19,319 nucleotides of DNA from an uncultured Oscillospiraceae bacterium (GTDB taxonomy: Bacteria > Bacillota > Clostridia > Oscillospirales > Ruminococcaceae): NCBI GenBank assembly GCA_910578755.1, contig CAJTSZ010000032.1, positions 1 through 19,319 on the forward strand, read 5' to 3'. Each line of letters starts with the position of its first letter. Position 1 is the first letter of the stretch. Positions 1 to 7,260 of this stretch are shown piece by piece. The notes beneath the pieces were generated by a model. It was not told the DNA's origin, searched no databases, and was given only the letters and a program-made list of their open reading frames with translations. The position numbers and the translations under genes were made by a program.

Positions 1-20
1 GGCTGTTTTGCAGGCGGTTT
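1..20. terminator. Partial terminator-like hairpin at the window edge
   Basis: Positions 3-17 read CTGTTTTGCAGGCGG, identical to 7230-7244, which is the loop and one arm of the terminator behind the XRE gene. A T-rich run (TTTTATTTT) follows on the plus strand. The partner arm (CCGCCTGC) would lie just outside the window. It could end a plus-strand gene coming from the left, or serve the minus-strand HAD gene whose stop codon adjoins it. Calling it a terminator rests on the match to the second copy. Confidence 0.35.
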
Positions 21-643
21 TATTTTAGAATAGTAAGTACATCGGTGGGGGCGGCAGGGTAGTACTGCGCGGGAATTTGCTGCTTGGTTCCCCAGGTGGC
101 CAACGCAAAGGCGCAGCCTGCGTTTTGGGCGCAGCCCTGGTCAAATACGCTGTCGCCAACAAAAAGAATATCCTGCATAGCAATGCCGGAAAGGCGGGAG
201 AACAGCAGCAGGGATTCCGGGTCCGGCTTGGGGGCCGAAACCATGTCGCAGGTAATGGCGTGGCTGCACAGGGAAGGGAAGTCCAGGCCAACGGTTTCCA
301 CCACAAAACGTACCTCCTCCCTGGTGCGGGAGGTGTTTATGCCTAAAACATAGCCTTGTTCCTTAATGGAGTTCAGGGTTTCCCAAATGCCGGGGAACAG
401 CCTTTGCCGGGGCAGGAATTGGTTCATGTAATGTTGAAATGTTTTGGTAAAGGAAGGAAGCTCATCCGGGGTAATTTGCAAAAAATCCAGGGTGGCCTGG
501 TGGGTAGCGCCATAAATAAAATCGGTGTCCTGGGTGGTAAGGCGGCGGCCGCGAAGCTGGTAAAAGGCTTCCTCTACAGCATCCACCACAAAGCGGGTGT
601 CCACAATGGTGCCGTCCACATCAAAAATAACTGCTTTGTACAT
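20..643 (-). CDS. HAD-superfamily hydrolase (phosphoglycolate phosphatase/PpaX-like)
   Basis: This is a 207-residue soluble phosphatase of the haloacid dehalogenase superfamily. Near the N-terminus FDVDGTIVDT is HAD motif I, with the nucleophile and acid/base aspartates. INTSRTREEV supplies the motif II serine/threonine region. KPDPESLL carries the motif III lysine, and FVGDSVFDQGCA is motif IV. A helical cap lies between motifs I and II, as in subfamily I phosphatases such as phosphoglycolate phosphatase, PpaX and beta-phosphoglucomutase; the true substrate cannot be read from sequence. I start at the ATG at 641-643 because AGGAGG (651-656) sits eight bases upstream and the HAD fold begins at once; an ATG nine codons further upstream lacks this support. 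It lies 44 bp after prmC on the same strand and is probably the last gene of that transcript. Confidence 0.9.
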   Translation of the reverse strand: MYKAVIFDVDGTIVDTRFVVDAVEEAFYQLRGRRLTTQDTDFIYGATHQATLDFLQITPDELPSFTKTFQHYMNQFLPRQRLFPGIWETLNSIKEQGYVLGINTSRTREEVRFVVETVGLDFPSLCSHAITCDMVSAPKPDPESLLLFSRLSGIAMQDILFVGDSVFDQGCAQNAGCAFALATWGTKQQIPAQYYPAAPTDVLTILK

Positions 644-687
644 GGTAAAACCTCCTGTATATCGGGTCAAAAAATTGGTAAAGGAAA

Positions 688-1539
688 TTAGTCCAAAGGT
701 TTGCGGCCGTATATTACCCGTTCTATCCCTTCCAAATCCTCCCTAAAACCAATGGAGCAGTAGCCTGCCCGGGCCAAAATATCCTTTACAGCCTGGGCCT
801 GCCGCCAGCCAACTTCAAAGGCAAGTAATCCTCCCGGCTTTAAAAAGGGCAGGTAACGCTGGGCAATAAGCCGGTAGAAGTACAAGCCGTTTTCCGGGGC
901 CTCCAAAGCCATGGCGGGCTCAAAGGTAACTTCCTTTTGCAGGGAAAGCATTTCTTCCGGGGCAAGGTAAGGCGGGTTAGCAGTAATAATGTCCAAAGGT
1001 TCAGGGGGCTGCCACTGGGCCACATCCCCCTCCACAATGGTAAGGTTTTTGCACTGGTGAAAGGCGGCGTTTTTGTGCAAGTATGCCAGCGCCTGGGGGG
1101 AAAGCTCCACAGCCCAAAGGGAGGCCCGGGGCAGCTCCCGGGCAAAAACTACGGGCAGGCAGCCGCTGCCGCTGCATAAGTCCGCTATAGCAGGGGCAGT
1201 AATAGGCCGGGCAGCCTCCAGGGCAGCATCCGCCAGGGTTTCCGTATCTGCCCGGGGGATAAGCACCCCTTCTCCAACAAAAAAGGGGTAGCCGTAAAAT
1301 TCCCACTGGCCGGCCAAATATTGCAGGGGATAGCCCTGGGAACGCTTTTTTACCAGGGCAAAAAAATGCTCCGCCTCCTGGGAGGGGGCAGGGGCATCTT
1401 TGTTGCAGAGCAGCTGGTGCTTTGTAAGGTGAAAGGCGCTTTCTGCAAGAATATAACACTCAAAGCCGCAGGAACTGGGGGAAAAGCCCGCTTGTTTCAA
1501 AAGCGCTTTCCCTTGCTGAACAGCTTGCCAAAGGGTCAT
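688..1539 (-). CDS. prmC: Peptide chain release factor N5-glutamine methyltransferase PrmC (HemK)
   Basis: PrmC methylates the glutamine of the GGQ motif in release factors RF1 and RF2, using S-adenosylmethionine, which is needed for efficient peptide release. The 283-residue length is normal. Residues 1-75 form the helical release-factor-binding domain. GVLIPRADTETL (91-102) is the family signature linker, DLCSGSGCL (120-128) is the SAM-binding glycine-rich loop, and NPPY (188-191) is the catalytic motif that holds the glutamine amide. The start at 1539 has AAGGAG about nine bases upstream. It begins 21 bp after the DUF1385 gene, an arrangement often seen in Clostridia, where this pair tends to lie near prfA; prfA itself is not in the window. 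Nothing is odd in the sequence. Confidence 0.95.
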   Translation of the reverse strand: MTLWQAVQQGKALLKQAGFSPSSCGFECYILAESAFHLTKHQLLCNKDAPAPSQEAEHFFALVKKRSQGYPLQYLAGQWEFYGYPFFVGEGVLIPRADTETLADAALEAARPITAPAIADLCSGSGCLPVVFARELPRASLWAVELSPQALAYLHKNAAFHQCKNLTIVEGDVAQWQPPEPLDIITANPPYLAPEEMLSLQKEVTFEPAMALEAPENGLYFYRLIAQRYLPFLKPGGLLAFEVGWRQAQAVKDILARAGYCSIGFREDLEGIERVIYGRKPLD

Positions 1540-1560
1540 GGTTTGGTTCTCCTTTTTCAG

Positions 1561-2490
1561 TTACCGCTGGGCCTCATCAGGGATGACAGCCTTCATGGCG
1601 GCAATGGCAATTTCAATCATTTCATCGTCAGGCTCTTTCGTGGTCAGGCGCTGTATCCAAAGGCCAGGGGCGGAAAGGATTTTGGTGAATAAATTGTCAT
1701 GCCTTCCGGCAAATTTAATGCATTCGTAAGAAAGGGACATAATAATTGGCAGGCAAAGCAGCTTTAGCCCCATACGCATCCAAATGCTTTCCCAGGAAAT
1801 AAAGGAAAGCACGATAATGGAAAGGATAAGCACAATCACTAAAAAGCTGGTGCCGCAGCGGGGGTGAAAGCGGGAGTGGCGGCGCACGTTTTCCACTGTA
1901 AGCTCCTGGCCGCTTTCGTAGCAAAAAATGGTTTTATGTTCCGCGCCGTGGTATTGGAACATGCGGTAAATATCGCCCATTTTTGAAATAAAGAACAGGT
2001 ACAGGCAAAACAGGCCAATTTTGGCAAGGCCTTCAATTACCGTAAGGGCAAGGCTGTTGGGGATTATTCCCTGCAGGCCCTTTACAAGAAGGGTAGGCAA
2101 AAAAACAAACAGCCCCACCGCCAAAAGGATGGAAAAGGAGAAAACGAAAATTTGGAAAACCGTGTTGTACTTTTCGCCCAGCTTTTCCTGGAGCCTTTTT
2201 TCAAAAGCGGAGGGTTCTTCCTCCTCCAAACCGGCTTTTTCGGCAGATTTCATCAAGCAGGTGTACCCTTCCTTCATAGAATCAATAAAATTGAATATCC
2301 CCCGAATAAACGGTGTTTTTTTGTACCACTGTTTGTTTTTAGGGGAGGCCCATTCCTCCATAGAAATGGTTTGGTTGGGCAGGCGTACTGCCATGGCGGT
2401 TACTTTGGGGCCGCGCATCATAACGCCCTCAATAAGGGCTTGGCCGCCAATGCTGGTTTTTATATGTTGCTGGTTTTTATTTTTTGGCAT
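1561..2490 (-). CDS. DUF1385 family integral membrane protein (YqhQ-like)
   Basis: This is a 309-residue member of the DUF1385 family, conserved in Bacillota but without an established biochemical role. The N-terminal block SIGGQALIEGVMMRGPKV is the family hallmark. Several hydrophobic stretches follow (FQIFVFSFSILLAVGLFVFL; a second that includes IGLFCLYLFFI; and, near the C-terminus, FLVIVLILSIIVLSF). Between them lie the conserved YHGAEHKTIFCYE and HPRCGTSF segments, whose His, Cys and Glu could bind a metal; that is inference. I chose the ATG at 2488-2490: GAAAGGAGC lies just upstream and the family motif starts soon after, whereas the reading frame open further upstream looks like non-family sequence. 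An A/T-rich TATATA at about 2520 could be a -10 box, but no good -35 was found. It is the first gene of the DUF1385-prmC-HAD cluster. Confidence 0.9.
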   Translation of the reverse strand: MPKNKNQQHIKTSIGGQALIEGVMMRGPKVTAMAVRLPNQTISMEEWASPKNKQWYKKTPFIRGIFNFIDSMKEGYTCLMKSAEKAGLEEEEPSAFEKRLQEKLGEKYNTVFQIFVFSFSILLAVGLFVFLPTLLVKGLQGIIPNSLALTVIEGLAKIGLFCLYLFFISKMGDIYRMFQYHGAEHKTIFCYESGQELTVENVRRHSRFHPRCGTSFLVIVLILSIIVLSFISWESIWMRMGLKLLCLPIIMSLSYECIKFAGRHDNLFTKILSAPGLWIQRLTTKEPDDEMIEIAIAAMKAVIPDEAQR

Positions 2491-2611
2491 AGTAAGTATA
2501 TGCTCCTTTCCAATTTTTATATATGGGCCAAAATTTGCAAAACTTCTTCTTATTTTTAGGGACGCTGTTTTGGAAGGTGGTATGCATTTCCCAAAAACAG
2601 CCCGCAGGTTG

Positions 2612-2682
2612 GCAGCGAGCAAAGCGAACAGTTCGCCCCGGCCATTGAAAATATAATAACCACGATGTGGTTATTATAGCAT
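2612..2682. repeat. 71-bp direct repeat, copy 1, with perfect 12-bp hairpin
   Basis: The sequence runs from GCAGCGAGCAAAGCGAACAG to TTATTATAGCAT and recurs at 2719-2789 with only two base differences that I can find (2644 A/G and the hairpin loop at 2664 G/A). Positions 2652-2678 form a perfect hairpin, TATAATAACCAC / GTGGTTATTATA, with a three-base loop. On the minus strand the stem is followed by TTTTC, so it may act as a weak terminator. The minus-strand reading also contains ATGCTATAAT, which looks like an extended -10 box, so a promoter role is an alternative. This copy and the next fill most of the 349-bp gap at 2491-2839. Confidence 0.85.
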
Positions 2683-2718
2683 GAAGCGTAAGCGGAATGC
2701 TATAATTGGCCATGGGGC

Positions 2719-2789
2719 GCAGCGAGCAAAGCGAACAGTTCGCCCCGGCCGTTGAAAATATAATAACCACAATGTGGTTATTATAGCAT
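2719..2789. repeat. 71-bp direct repeat, copy 2, with perfect 12-bp hairpin
   Basis: Second copy of the 2612-2682 repeat, 107 bp downstream in the same orientation. The hairpin arms at 2759-2770 and 2774-2785 are identical to copy 1; the loop is AAT instead of GAT. It lies 51 bp past the stop codon of the sensor-kinase gene and may terminate that minus-strand operon. The bases between the copies include another ATGCTATAAT, this time on the plus strand (2697-2706). Confidence 0.85.
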
Positions 2790-2839
2790 ATAAATATGAA
2801 CAAAAATACCGCGCCGCAACTAAAACGGCTGCCGCCCTA

Positions 2840-4234
2840 TCAAGCTACCGGCAGGGAGATAATGGCAGTGGTGCCAATGCCTTCGGTACTGCGCAGCTCC
2901 AGGCTCCCGCCGTGCATATTTACAATTTCATCTGCCACAGCCAAGCCAATGCCGGAGCCCCGGCGGGTAGAATTGGCCTTGTAAAACTTATTTTTAATTT
3001 TGGGCAGGTCCGCGGCGTTAATGCCAATGCCTGTATCGGCAATGGAAACAACGGCAAAATCCCCCTGATGTTCTACACAAACTGTAACACGGTCCCCACT
3101 GTCGGAGTATTTTAAAGCATTGTCTATAATGTTGACAAATACCTGCCGCAGCCGGTTGCTGTCGCCGTTTATGGGGATAATGTCCATAGGCTCTTCGTAA
3201 TTTAAGGCAATTTGGTCCCGGCGGGCCCGTTCGGTAAACATAAGCACCACGTCGCTCAGCTCCGCCACAAGGTCCAGCTTGGAGGTATTAAGCTTGAAGC
3301 GGCCGCTTTGTATGCGGGAAAAATCCAGCAGCTCCTCCACCATGGAGGAAAGGCGGTCGCTTTCTTTCAGAATAACCCCCATGCCCTTTTGCAGGGTAGC
3401 GTAGTCAATGGAAGGGTCTTTCAGGGTTTCAGCCCAGCCCTTAATGGCAGTAAGGGGGGTGCGCAGCTCGTGGGAAACAGAGGAAATAAAGTCGTTTTTC
3501 ATTTTTTCGTTTTCTTTTAATTCCTCAGCCATGTAGTTGATAACATCGCAAAGCTCGCCAACCTCATCGTCGTACTGTTTTTGCAGGCGGACGGAAAAAT
3601 CCCCGTGGGCAATGCGCCGGGCAGTTTTTCCCACCTGGTCCACCGGGTTAACAATGGAGTTGATAAAGTAAGAGCTGGAAAGAATAACAAAGAAAATAAT
3701 CGCCATGCCAATCAACCCGGCAAGGGCAATAAAGCCAATAATCTGCCGGTTTATTTCCGAAAGGGAAACAACGTACCGCAAAGCGGCCAGTTCCGAATCT
3801 GCAACCACAGGGGTAGCAATGGTGTAAGCCATTACGGGCTCGTTGTTTAAAGGCCCCTGGTATACCCCATCCTGGGTGGAGCTTTCCATAGCCTCCTGAA
3901 AGTCGGGCATGGGGGTGTCATCGGGGGAAAAACCGCTGGAGGTAATGATAATATTACCGTTGCGGTCCAGGGCCATCAGTTCCATCTGGTCCTTCATTTC
4001 AAAATCCTCCACCATGGCCCGCACAGCGGAGGAAAAATCTACCGAATTGTCCTCCGAGTAGTTTACCAGCAGCGTGTTGGCCACCGTTGCGTTGGATTTA
4101 ATAATTTGCAGTACATTGTTGTAAAAGTAACTGCGGATAAAAACAGAAAAGCCAATAATCATAGCGGAAAGCACCACAAGAATAACAAGGAAGCTGTTGT
4201 ACAGCCACCGTTTTGTAATTCGCTTTACTGCCAT
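2840..4234 (-). CDS. Membrane sensor histidine kinase (PhoR/WalK-like)
   Basis: This is a 464-residue transmembrane kinase expected to phosphorylate the OmpR-type regulator encoded just upstream. Transmembrane helix 1 is at about residues 12-34. An extracytoplasmic sensor region of about 130 residues follows, then helix 2 at 165-190, a HAMP linker at 190-243, and a HisKA dimerisation domain with the phospho-acceptor His255 in SSVSHELRTPLTA. The ATPase domain has an N box (N368-N372), a G1 box DTGIG (400-404) and a G2 box GSGIGL (426-431). All catalytic motifs are intact. The gene starts at the ATG at 4232-4234, 54 bp after the regulator. The sensor region resembles PAS/Cache-type domains only in general layout; the signal is unknown. 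It is the last gene of the three-gene lipoprotein-regulator-kinase unit. Confidence 0.94.
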   Translation of the reverse strand: MAVKRITKRWLYNSFLVILVVLSAMIIGFSVFIRSYFYNNVLQIIKSNATVANTLLVNYSEDNSVDFSSAVRAMVEDFEMKDQMELMALDRNGNIIITSSGFSPDDTPMPDFQEAMESSTQDGVYQGPLNNEPVMAYTIATPVVADSELAALRYVVSLSEINRQIIGFIALAGLIGMAIIFFVILSSSYFINSIVNPVDQVGKTARRIAHGDFSVRLQKQYDDEVGELCDVINYMAEELKENEKMKNDFISSVSHELRTPLTAIKGWAETLKDPSIDYATLQKGMGVILKESDRLSSMVEELLDFSRIQSGRFKLNTSKLDLVAELSDVVLMFTERARRDQIALNYEEPMDIIPINGDSNRLRQVFVNIIDNALKYSDSGDRVTVCVEHQGDFAVVSIADTGIGINAADLPKIKNKFYKANSTRRGSGIGLAVADEIVNMHGGSLELRSTEGIGTTAIISLPVA

Positions 4235-4288
4235 TGCTCCGCCTTCTTTCCATTTTTCCGTTTATTTTAAAGGGTGCCGCCGGCAGGG

Positions 4289-4984
4289 CTAAATGCTCCA
4301 TTTGTAGCCGTATCCCCAAACGGTGGTGAGGTATTGGGGGTTAGAGGGTTCATCCTCTATTTTCATCCGCAGGCGGCGAATATTTACATCCACTATTTTA
4401 ACATCGCCAAAATAGTTTTCCCCCCAAACCTGGGTTAAAATGACGTTGCGCTCCAAGGCCACATTGGGGTTTTTCAAAAAGAATTCCATAATTTGAAATT
4501 CCACCTGGGTCAGGTCAATATTTTGCCCGTCCTTTTTCAAGGTGCGGCTGCGCTGGTTCAGCACAAAGGGGCCAGATTTTATTTCCGAAGGGTCCTCGTG
4601 GATTTTGCTGCTCATAGTTACACGGCGGTGTACCGCGTCCACCCGGGCAATCAGCTCCGCGGGGCCAAAGGGCTTTGTAACGTAGTCGTCGGCGCCGTAC
4701 ATCAGCGCCCCTACCTTGTCCATCTCCTGGCTTTTGGCGGAAAGCATAATAATGCCTACAGAGCTGCTGCGCTTGCGTATTTCCTTACATATAGTAAGGC
4801 CGTCCGTGCCGGGCATCATAATGTCCAGCAGAACAATATCAAAATTGCCCTGGCTTTCGTCAAATATACGCAGGGCCTCATCCCCGGTGGGCATATCCAC
4901 AACGTCATAGCCGCTGCGTTTTAAGTTAATTACAACAAAGTCGCGGATAACATCCTCGTCTTCCGCTACCAATATCCGTTTCAT
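4289..4984 (-). CDS. OmpR/PhoB-family response regulator
   Basis: This is a 231-residue DNA-binding response regulator, the likely partner of the kinase encoded next to it. The receiver domain covers about residues 1-120, with the acidic pocket AEDED (7-11), phospho-acceptor Asp54 in VLLDIMMPG, Ser82, and Lys104 in TKPF. The winged-helix DNA-binding domain covers about 130-231, with LTQVEFQIMEFFLKNP, the recognition-helix region VKIVDVNIRRLRMKIED, and the final YGYKW wing. The ATG at 4982-4984 has CCTCC (AGGAGG-like on the coding strand) eight bases upstream. It lies 49 bp after the lipoprotein gene. Its DNA target is unknown. Confidence 0.95.
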   Translation of the reverse strand: MKRILVAEDEDVIRDFVVINLKRSGYDVVDMPTGDEALRIFDESQGNFDIVLLDIMMPGTDGLTICKEIRKRSSSVGIIMLSAKSQEMDKVGALMYGADDYVTKPFGPAELIARVDAVHRRVTMSSKIHEDPSEIKSGPFVLNQRSRTLKKDGQNIDLTQVEFQIMEFFLKNPNVALERNVILTQVWGENYFGDVKIVDVNIRRLRMKIEDEPSNPQYLTTVWGYGYKWSI

Positions 4985-5033
4985 AAAAAACCTCCTTTAT
5001 TGGGCAATGGTTTGTGCAGCTGCCAAAAGGGCG

Positions 5034-6374
5034 CTACAGGTTCACAAAGGAGAACATACTCTTCAGTTCCTCCGTGGTAATTTTCAGCGGGTCGCTGTTT
5101 TCAGGGATGTAGGCGTAATATTCAAACAACCCTTGTTTGCCAATGAGCTGGAAATACTTGTTCTCAAATTTATCATGGTAATCCTTTACCGAATATACCC
5201 GGATGCGCAGCAGGGGGGAAGCGTCGCTGAAGGAGCCGTTGTAGGGCACAAAGGCCCACTCGCCGTTTTCCGTTTGGCTTACTACGGTAACATTGCCAAT
5301 CCACCGCTGGGGAAAGGTAACCATGTACCGGTGGTCGGCGTTGATTACCCCGCTGGAAACTGCCTCCAGGCTTTCTAAGCCAATGTGGCAGTAGGTAACA
5401 AGGAACAGGGGCTGCCCCTCGTAATCCTCCCCGTAGCCGGGCAGGGGGGAGGCCGTGGGAATTTCTATAATGTTGTCCTCATTGGCGTCCCGGCAAAACA
5501 CCTCGGTGGTGCGGGCGGTTTGGGCGGAAAGGGAGAGGGTATCGTCATCCAAAAGGTTTACCAGTTCGTTGTTGTAGGCGGCAATTACGTCGGTTACCAT
5601 GGCACGGTTTGCGCGCCGGTTGTTGGTGTAGGAATCAATAAACAGGGCGTTGGTGTTCATGTCCGCCTTGCCGGGAAGTACTTGGGCAATTTCCACAGCG
5701 CCGCTGGAAAGCTGCAAGGTGCTCACTACGGAAAGCACCGGCTCGCCGGTAAAGCTTTCGGTGCGGCATACCAGGGAGGCAACAGCTTCGTCAGCATATT
5801 CATCAATGGTAAGGAGCACTATGTCCTGTTTTTTGTCTTGGTTTAAATCGGTCAGTGAAATTTTGTTGTATTCCTGTTCAAAAATATTTTCCAGGTGGCC
5901 GTTTTGGTAAGCGTATACCATTACTATATTGCTTTCGGAGTAAGAATCCTTCCAGCCAATCACAACGTTTTCCTCTATGTCGGAGGTAAGGTGTTCAAAG
6001 GAAATAAAGTCAATATCCATCTCGTTGCCGGGAGCAGCCATATCAAAGGCGGAAAACCAACCGCTTCCTGTATTATCCAATATATTAACCCAAGTGGAGG
6101 AACCTTTGGAGGGCGCCTGGTAAAATACCAAGGCTTCATCCTGGCCATCGTTGTCCAAATCATAAAAAATAAAGGAGGAACGGGAACCGCCGTTTTGAGG
6201 ATATTTGTATTTAATATCGTCATCGCCTACAGCATTTTCCAAGGCTTGGGATATTTCAGATTGTTCCACCGTAAGTTTAGGCGGGCGCATTAAATTTTCA
6301 GGGGCTAAATCCAGCTGAGTGCAGGAAGTAAACAAAAGCAGCATACCCAAAAGGGGGAGCAGCTTCCAAAGCAT
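5034..6374 (-). CDS. Lipoprotein with FG-GAP/VCBS-like repeats, beside a two-component system
   Basis: This is a 446-residue predicted exported lipoprotein. The start at 6372-6374 gives a classic signal: a short positive segment, LLPLLGMLLLF, then lipobox FTSC with the lipidated Cys18. AAAGGCGG lies about nine bases upstream; earlier in-frame ATGs would put a non-signal extension in front. Calcium-binding-like turns of the FG-GAP/VCBS type occur at FYDLDNDGQDEALVF and SLTDLNQDKKQDIVLLT, separated by beta-rich stretches, which suggests a partial beta-propeller outside the membrane. No enzyme motif was seen. It is the promoter-proximal gene of the lipoprotein-regulator-kinase unit, so it may sense a ligand or modulate the kinase; this is inference from position. 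A regulated product of the system is the other reading. Confidence 0.8.
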   Translation of the reverse strand: MLWKLLPLLGMLLLFTSCTQLDLAPENLMRPPKLTVEQSEISQALENAVGDDDIKYKYPQNGGSRSSFIFYDLDNDGQDEALVFYQAPSKGSSTWVNILDNTGSGWFSAFDMAAPGNEMDIDFISFEHLTSDIEENVVIGWKDSYSESNIVMVYAYQNGHLENIFEQEYNKISLTDLNQDKKQDIVLLTIDEYADEAVASLVCRTESFTGEPVLSVVSTLQLSSGAVEIAQVLPGKADMNTNALFIDSYTNNRRANRAMVTDVIAAYNNELVNLLDDDTLSLSAQTARTTEVFCRDANEDNIIEIPTASPLPGYGEDYEGQPLFLVTYCHIGLESLEAVSSGVINADHRYMVTFPQRWIGNVTVVSQTENGEWAFVPYNGSFSDASPLLRIRVYSVKDYHDKFENKYFQLIGKQGLFEYYAYIPENSDPLKITTEELKSMFSFVNL

Positions 6375-6450
6375 AGGGCGGCACCGCCTTTCTGTTTTTG
6401 TGTTTGTTTTGAGGCAGAAAGCAGAAAAAAGCCGATACTGCAACAGCATT

Positions 6451-6479
6451 ATCCTACCACAAATCCGTGGGAATATCAA
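6451..6479 (-). promoter_or_regulatory. Probable sigma-A promoter of the lipoprotein/two-component operon
   Basis: On the minus strand, TTGATA (6474-6479) and TAGGAT (6451-6456) are separated by 17 bases. The distance to the lipoprotein start codon at 6374 leaves a leader of about 70 bases. No other promoter of similar quality was found ahead of the regulator or kinase genes, which supports a single transcript of three genes. Confidence 0.6.
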
Positions 6480-6539
6480 CTGCCAAGCCCCAACCTTACA
6501 GTGGGTACCCGCTGCAAGGTTGTAAGTGGGCTATTCCCA

Positions 6540-7075
6540 GCTTACATCTCTTTTGGAAGCATTGGGCTGCTGGACCTGCGCGGCCCACACTAAGCCCCTG
6601 CTAACGGGGCTTACCCAGCCCCGTACCTGCGTATGGCCTACCCGGCCGGGGCCCTATTCTTTTGGCGTCAAAAGAATAGGGGAAGAAAAACGCCGGGGTA
6701 CCCCTGGACCCCAAATTTGACAGTGCCACTCAATAAAGGGCGGCAACCGGTGTTTGTACAGTGTACAATTATAATATGGCCGCAGACAAGCTGTATGGCC
6801 ACATTATAAGTTCACTGTACTGCACAACGGTTGGTCTGCCCAAAGGTGGGGGCAGACTGCCCGCTTAGTAGCCTCGCCTGCGCTCGGCATTACCAAACTT
6901 CCGGGCTCTAACGGTTAGGGGTCACAAGTTCGCAAAGCGAACTTGATGCCAATTCAGCGGGGATACCCGCTGAATTGCTGTTTCTTTTCCATATTTCTTT
7001 TGATGTCAAAAAGAAACATAAGTTGGGCATAGCCCAACTTGCTAACTTACAGCGGTATACCGCTGTAAGTTTTGG
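6540..7075 (+). repeat. Modular structured intergenic element, copy 1
   Basis: This non-coding stretch fills most of the 6375-7260 gap. In order, it has a block containing TATGGCCTACCCGGCCGGGG. A hairpin follows at 6652-6681 (CCCTATTCTTTTG, loop GCGT, CAAAAGAATAGGG). Next is a conserved unpaired block holding CCCCAAATTTGACAGTGCC and CTCAATAAA. A long stem follows, from CAACCG at 6744 to CGGTTG at 6833. Another stem, GTCTGCCC/GGGCAGAC, is at 6834-6857. Then come the conserved CCCGCTTAGTAGCCTCGCC and CTCTAACGGTTAG. Simple palindromes follow at 6925-6945 (CAAGTTCGC/GCGAACTTG), about 6951-6976 (AATTCAGCGGG/CCCGCTGAATT), 7020-7040 and 7046-7069 (CTTACAGCGG/CCGCTGTAAG). Short open frames here have no ribosome site or protein-like pattern. 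A related hairpin (CAACCTT...AAGGTTG) lies just before it at 6491-6522. Confidence 0.75.
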
Positions 7076-7172
7076 GTCTAGGGCCTGGGCTGGAAGCCCA
7101 GCAGTACAAGTAGGCCCCGCCAGCACCCTCCATAATGTTCACAATATTTGCTTTATTTCTTTTATATAAAAT

Positions 7173-7210
7173 GGTAAGCTAACTGTTGTAAAGGCGGCAG
7201 TTGGCTTACC
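7173..7210 (-). terminator. Second terminator-like hairpin behind the XRE gene
   Basis: Arms 7173-7185 (GGTAAGCTAACTG) and 7198-7210 (CAGTTGGCTTACC) pair over 13 bases with one G-U, around a 12-base loop. On the minus strand the stem is followed by ATTTTATATAAAAG. It lies directly beyond the first terminator of the XRE gene, so the two would act in tandem. Confidence 0.5.
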
Positions 7211-7244
7211 AAAGCAAAAAACCGCCTGCCTGTTTTGCAGGCGG
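7211..7244 (-). terminator. Rho-independent terminator of the XRE regulator gene
   Basis: On the minus strand the stem CCGCCTGC/GCAGGCGG (7237-7244 and 7222-7229, seven-base loop) is followed by TTTTTTGCTTT, 17 bases after the stop codon. The same hairpin half recurs at window positions 3-17. Confidence 0.75.
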
Positions 7245-7260
7245 GCGGCAAGTAAAAACC

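Noticed and set aside
2612..2789. Insertion-sequence ends or attachment sites formed by the 71-bp repeats
   Set aside because: They are direct repeats only 107 bp apart, with no transposase, integrase or target duplication between or around them.
6526..6720. Short open frames inside the modular elements (also 14225-14492 and 18713-18976), with repeated peptide-like strings such as YSFG-KRIGEE
   Set aside because: They arise from the repeated hairpin sequence, lack ribosome sites, differ in frame between copies, and the element's conservation follows base pairing rather than codons.
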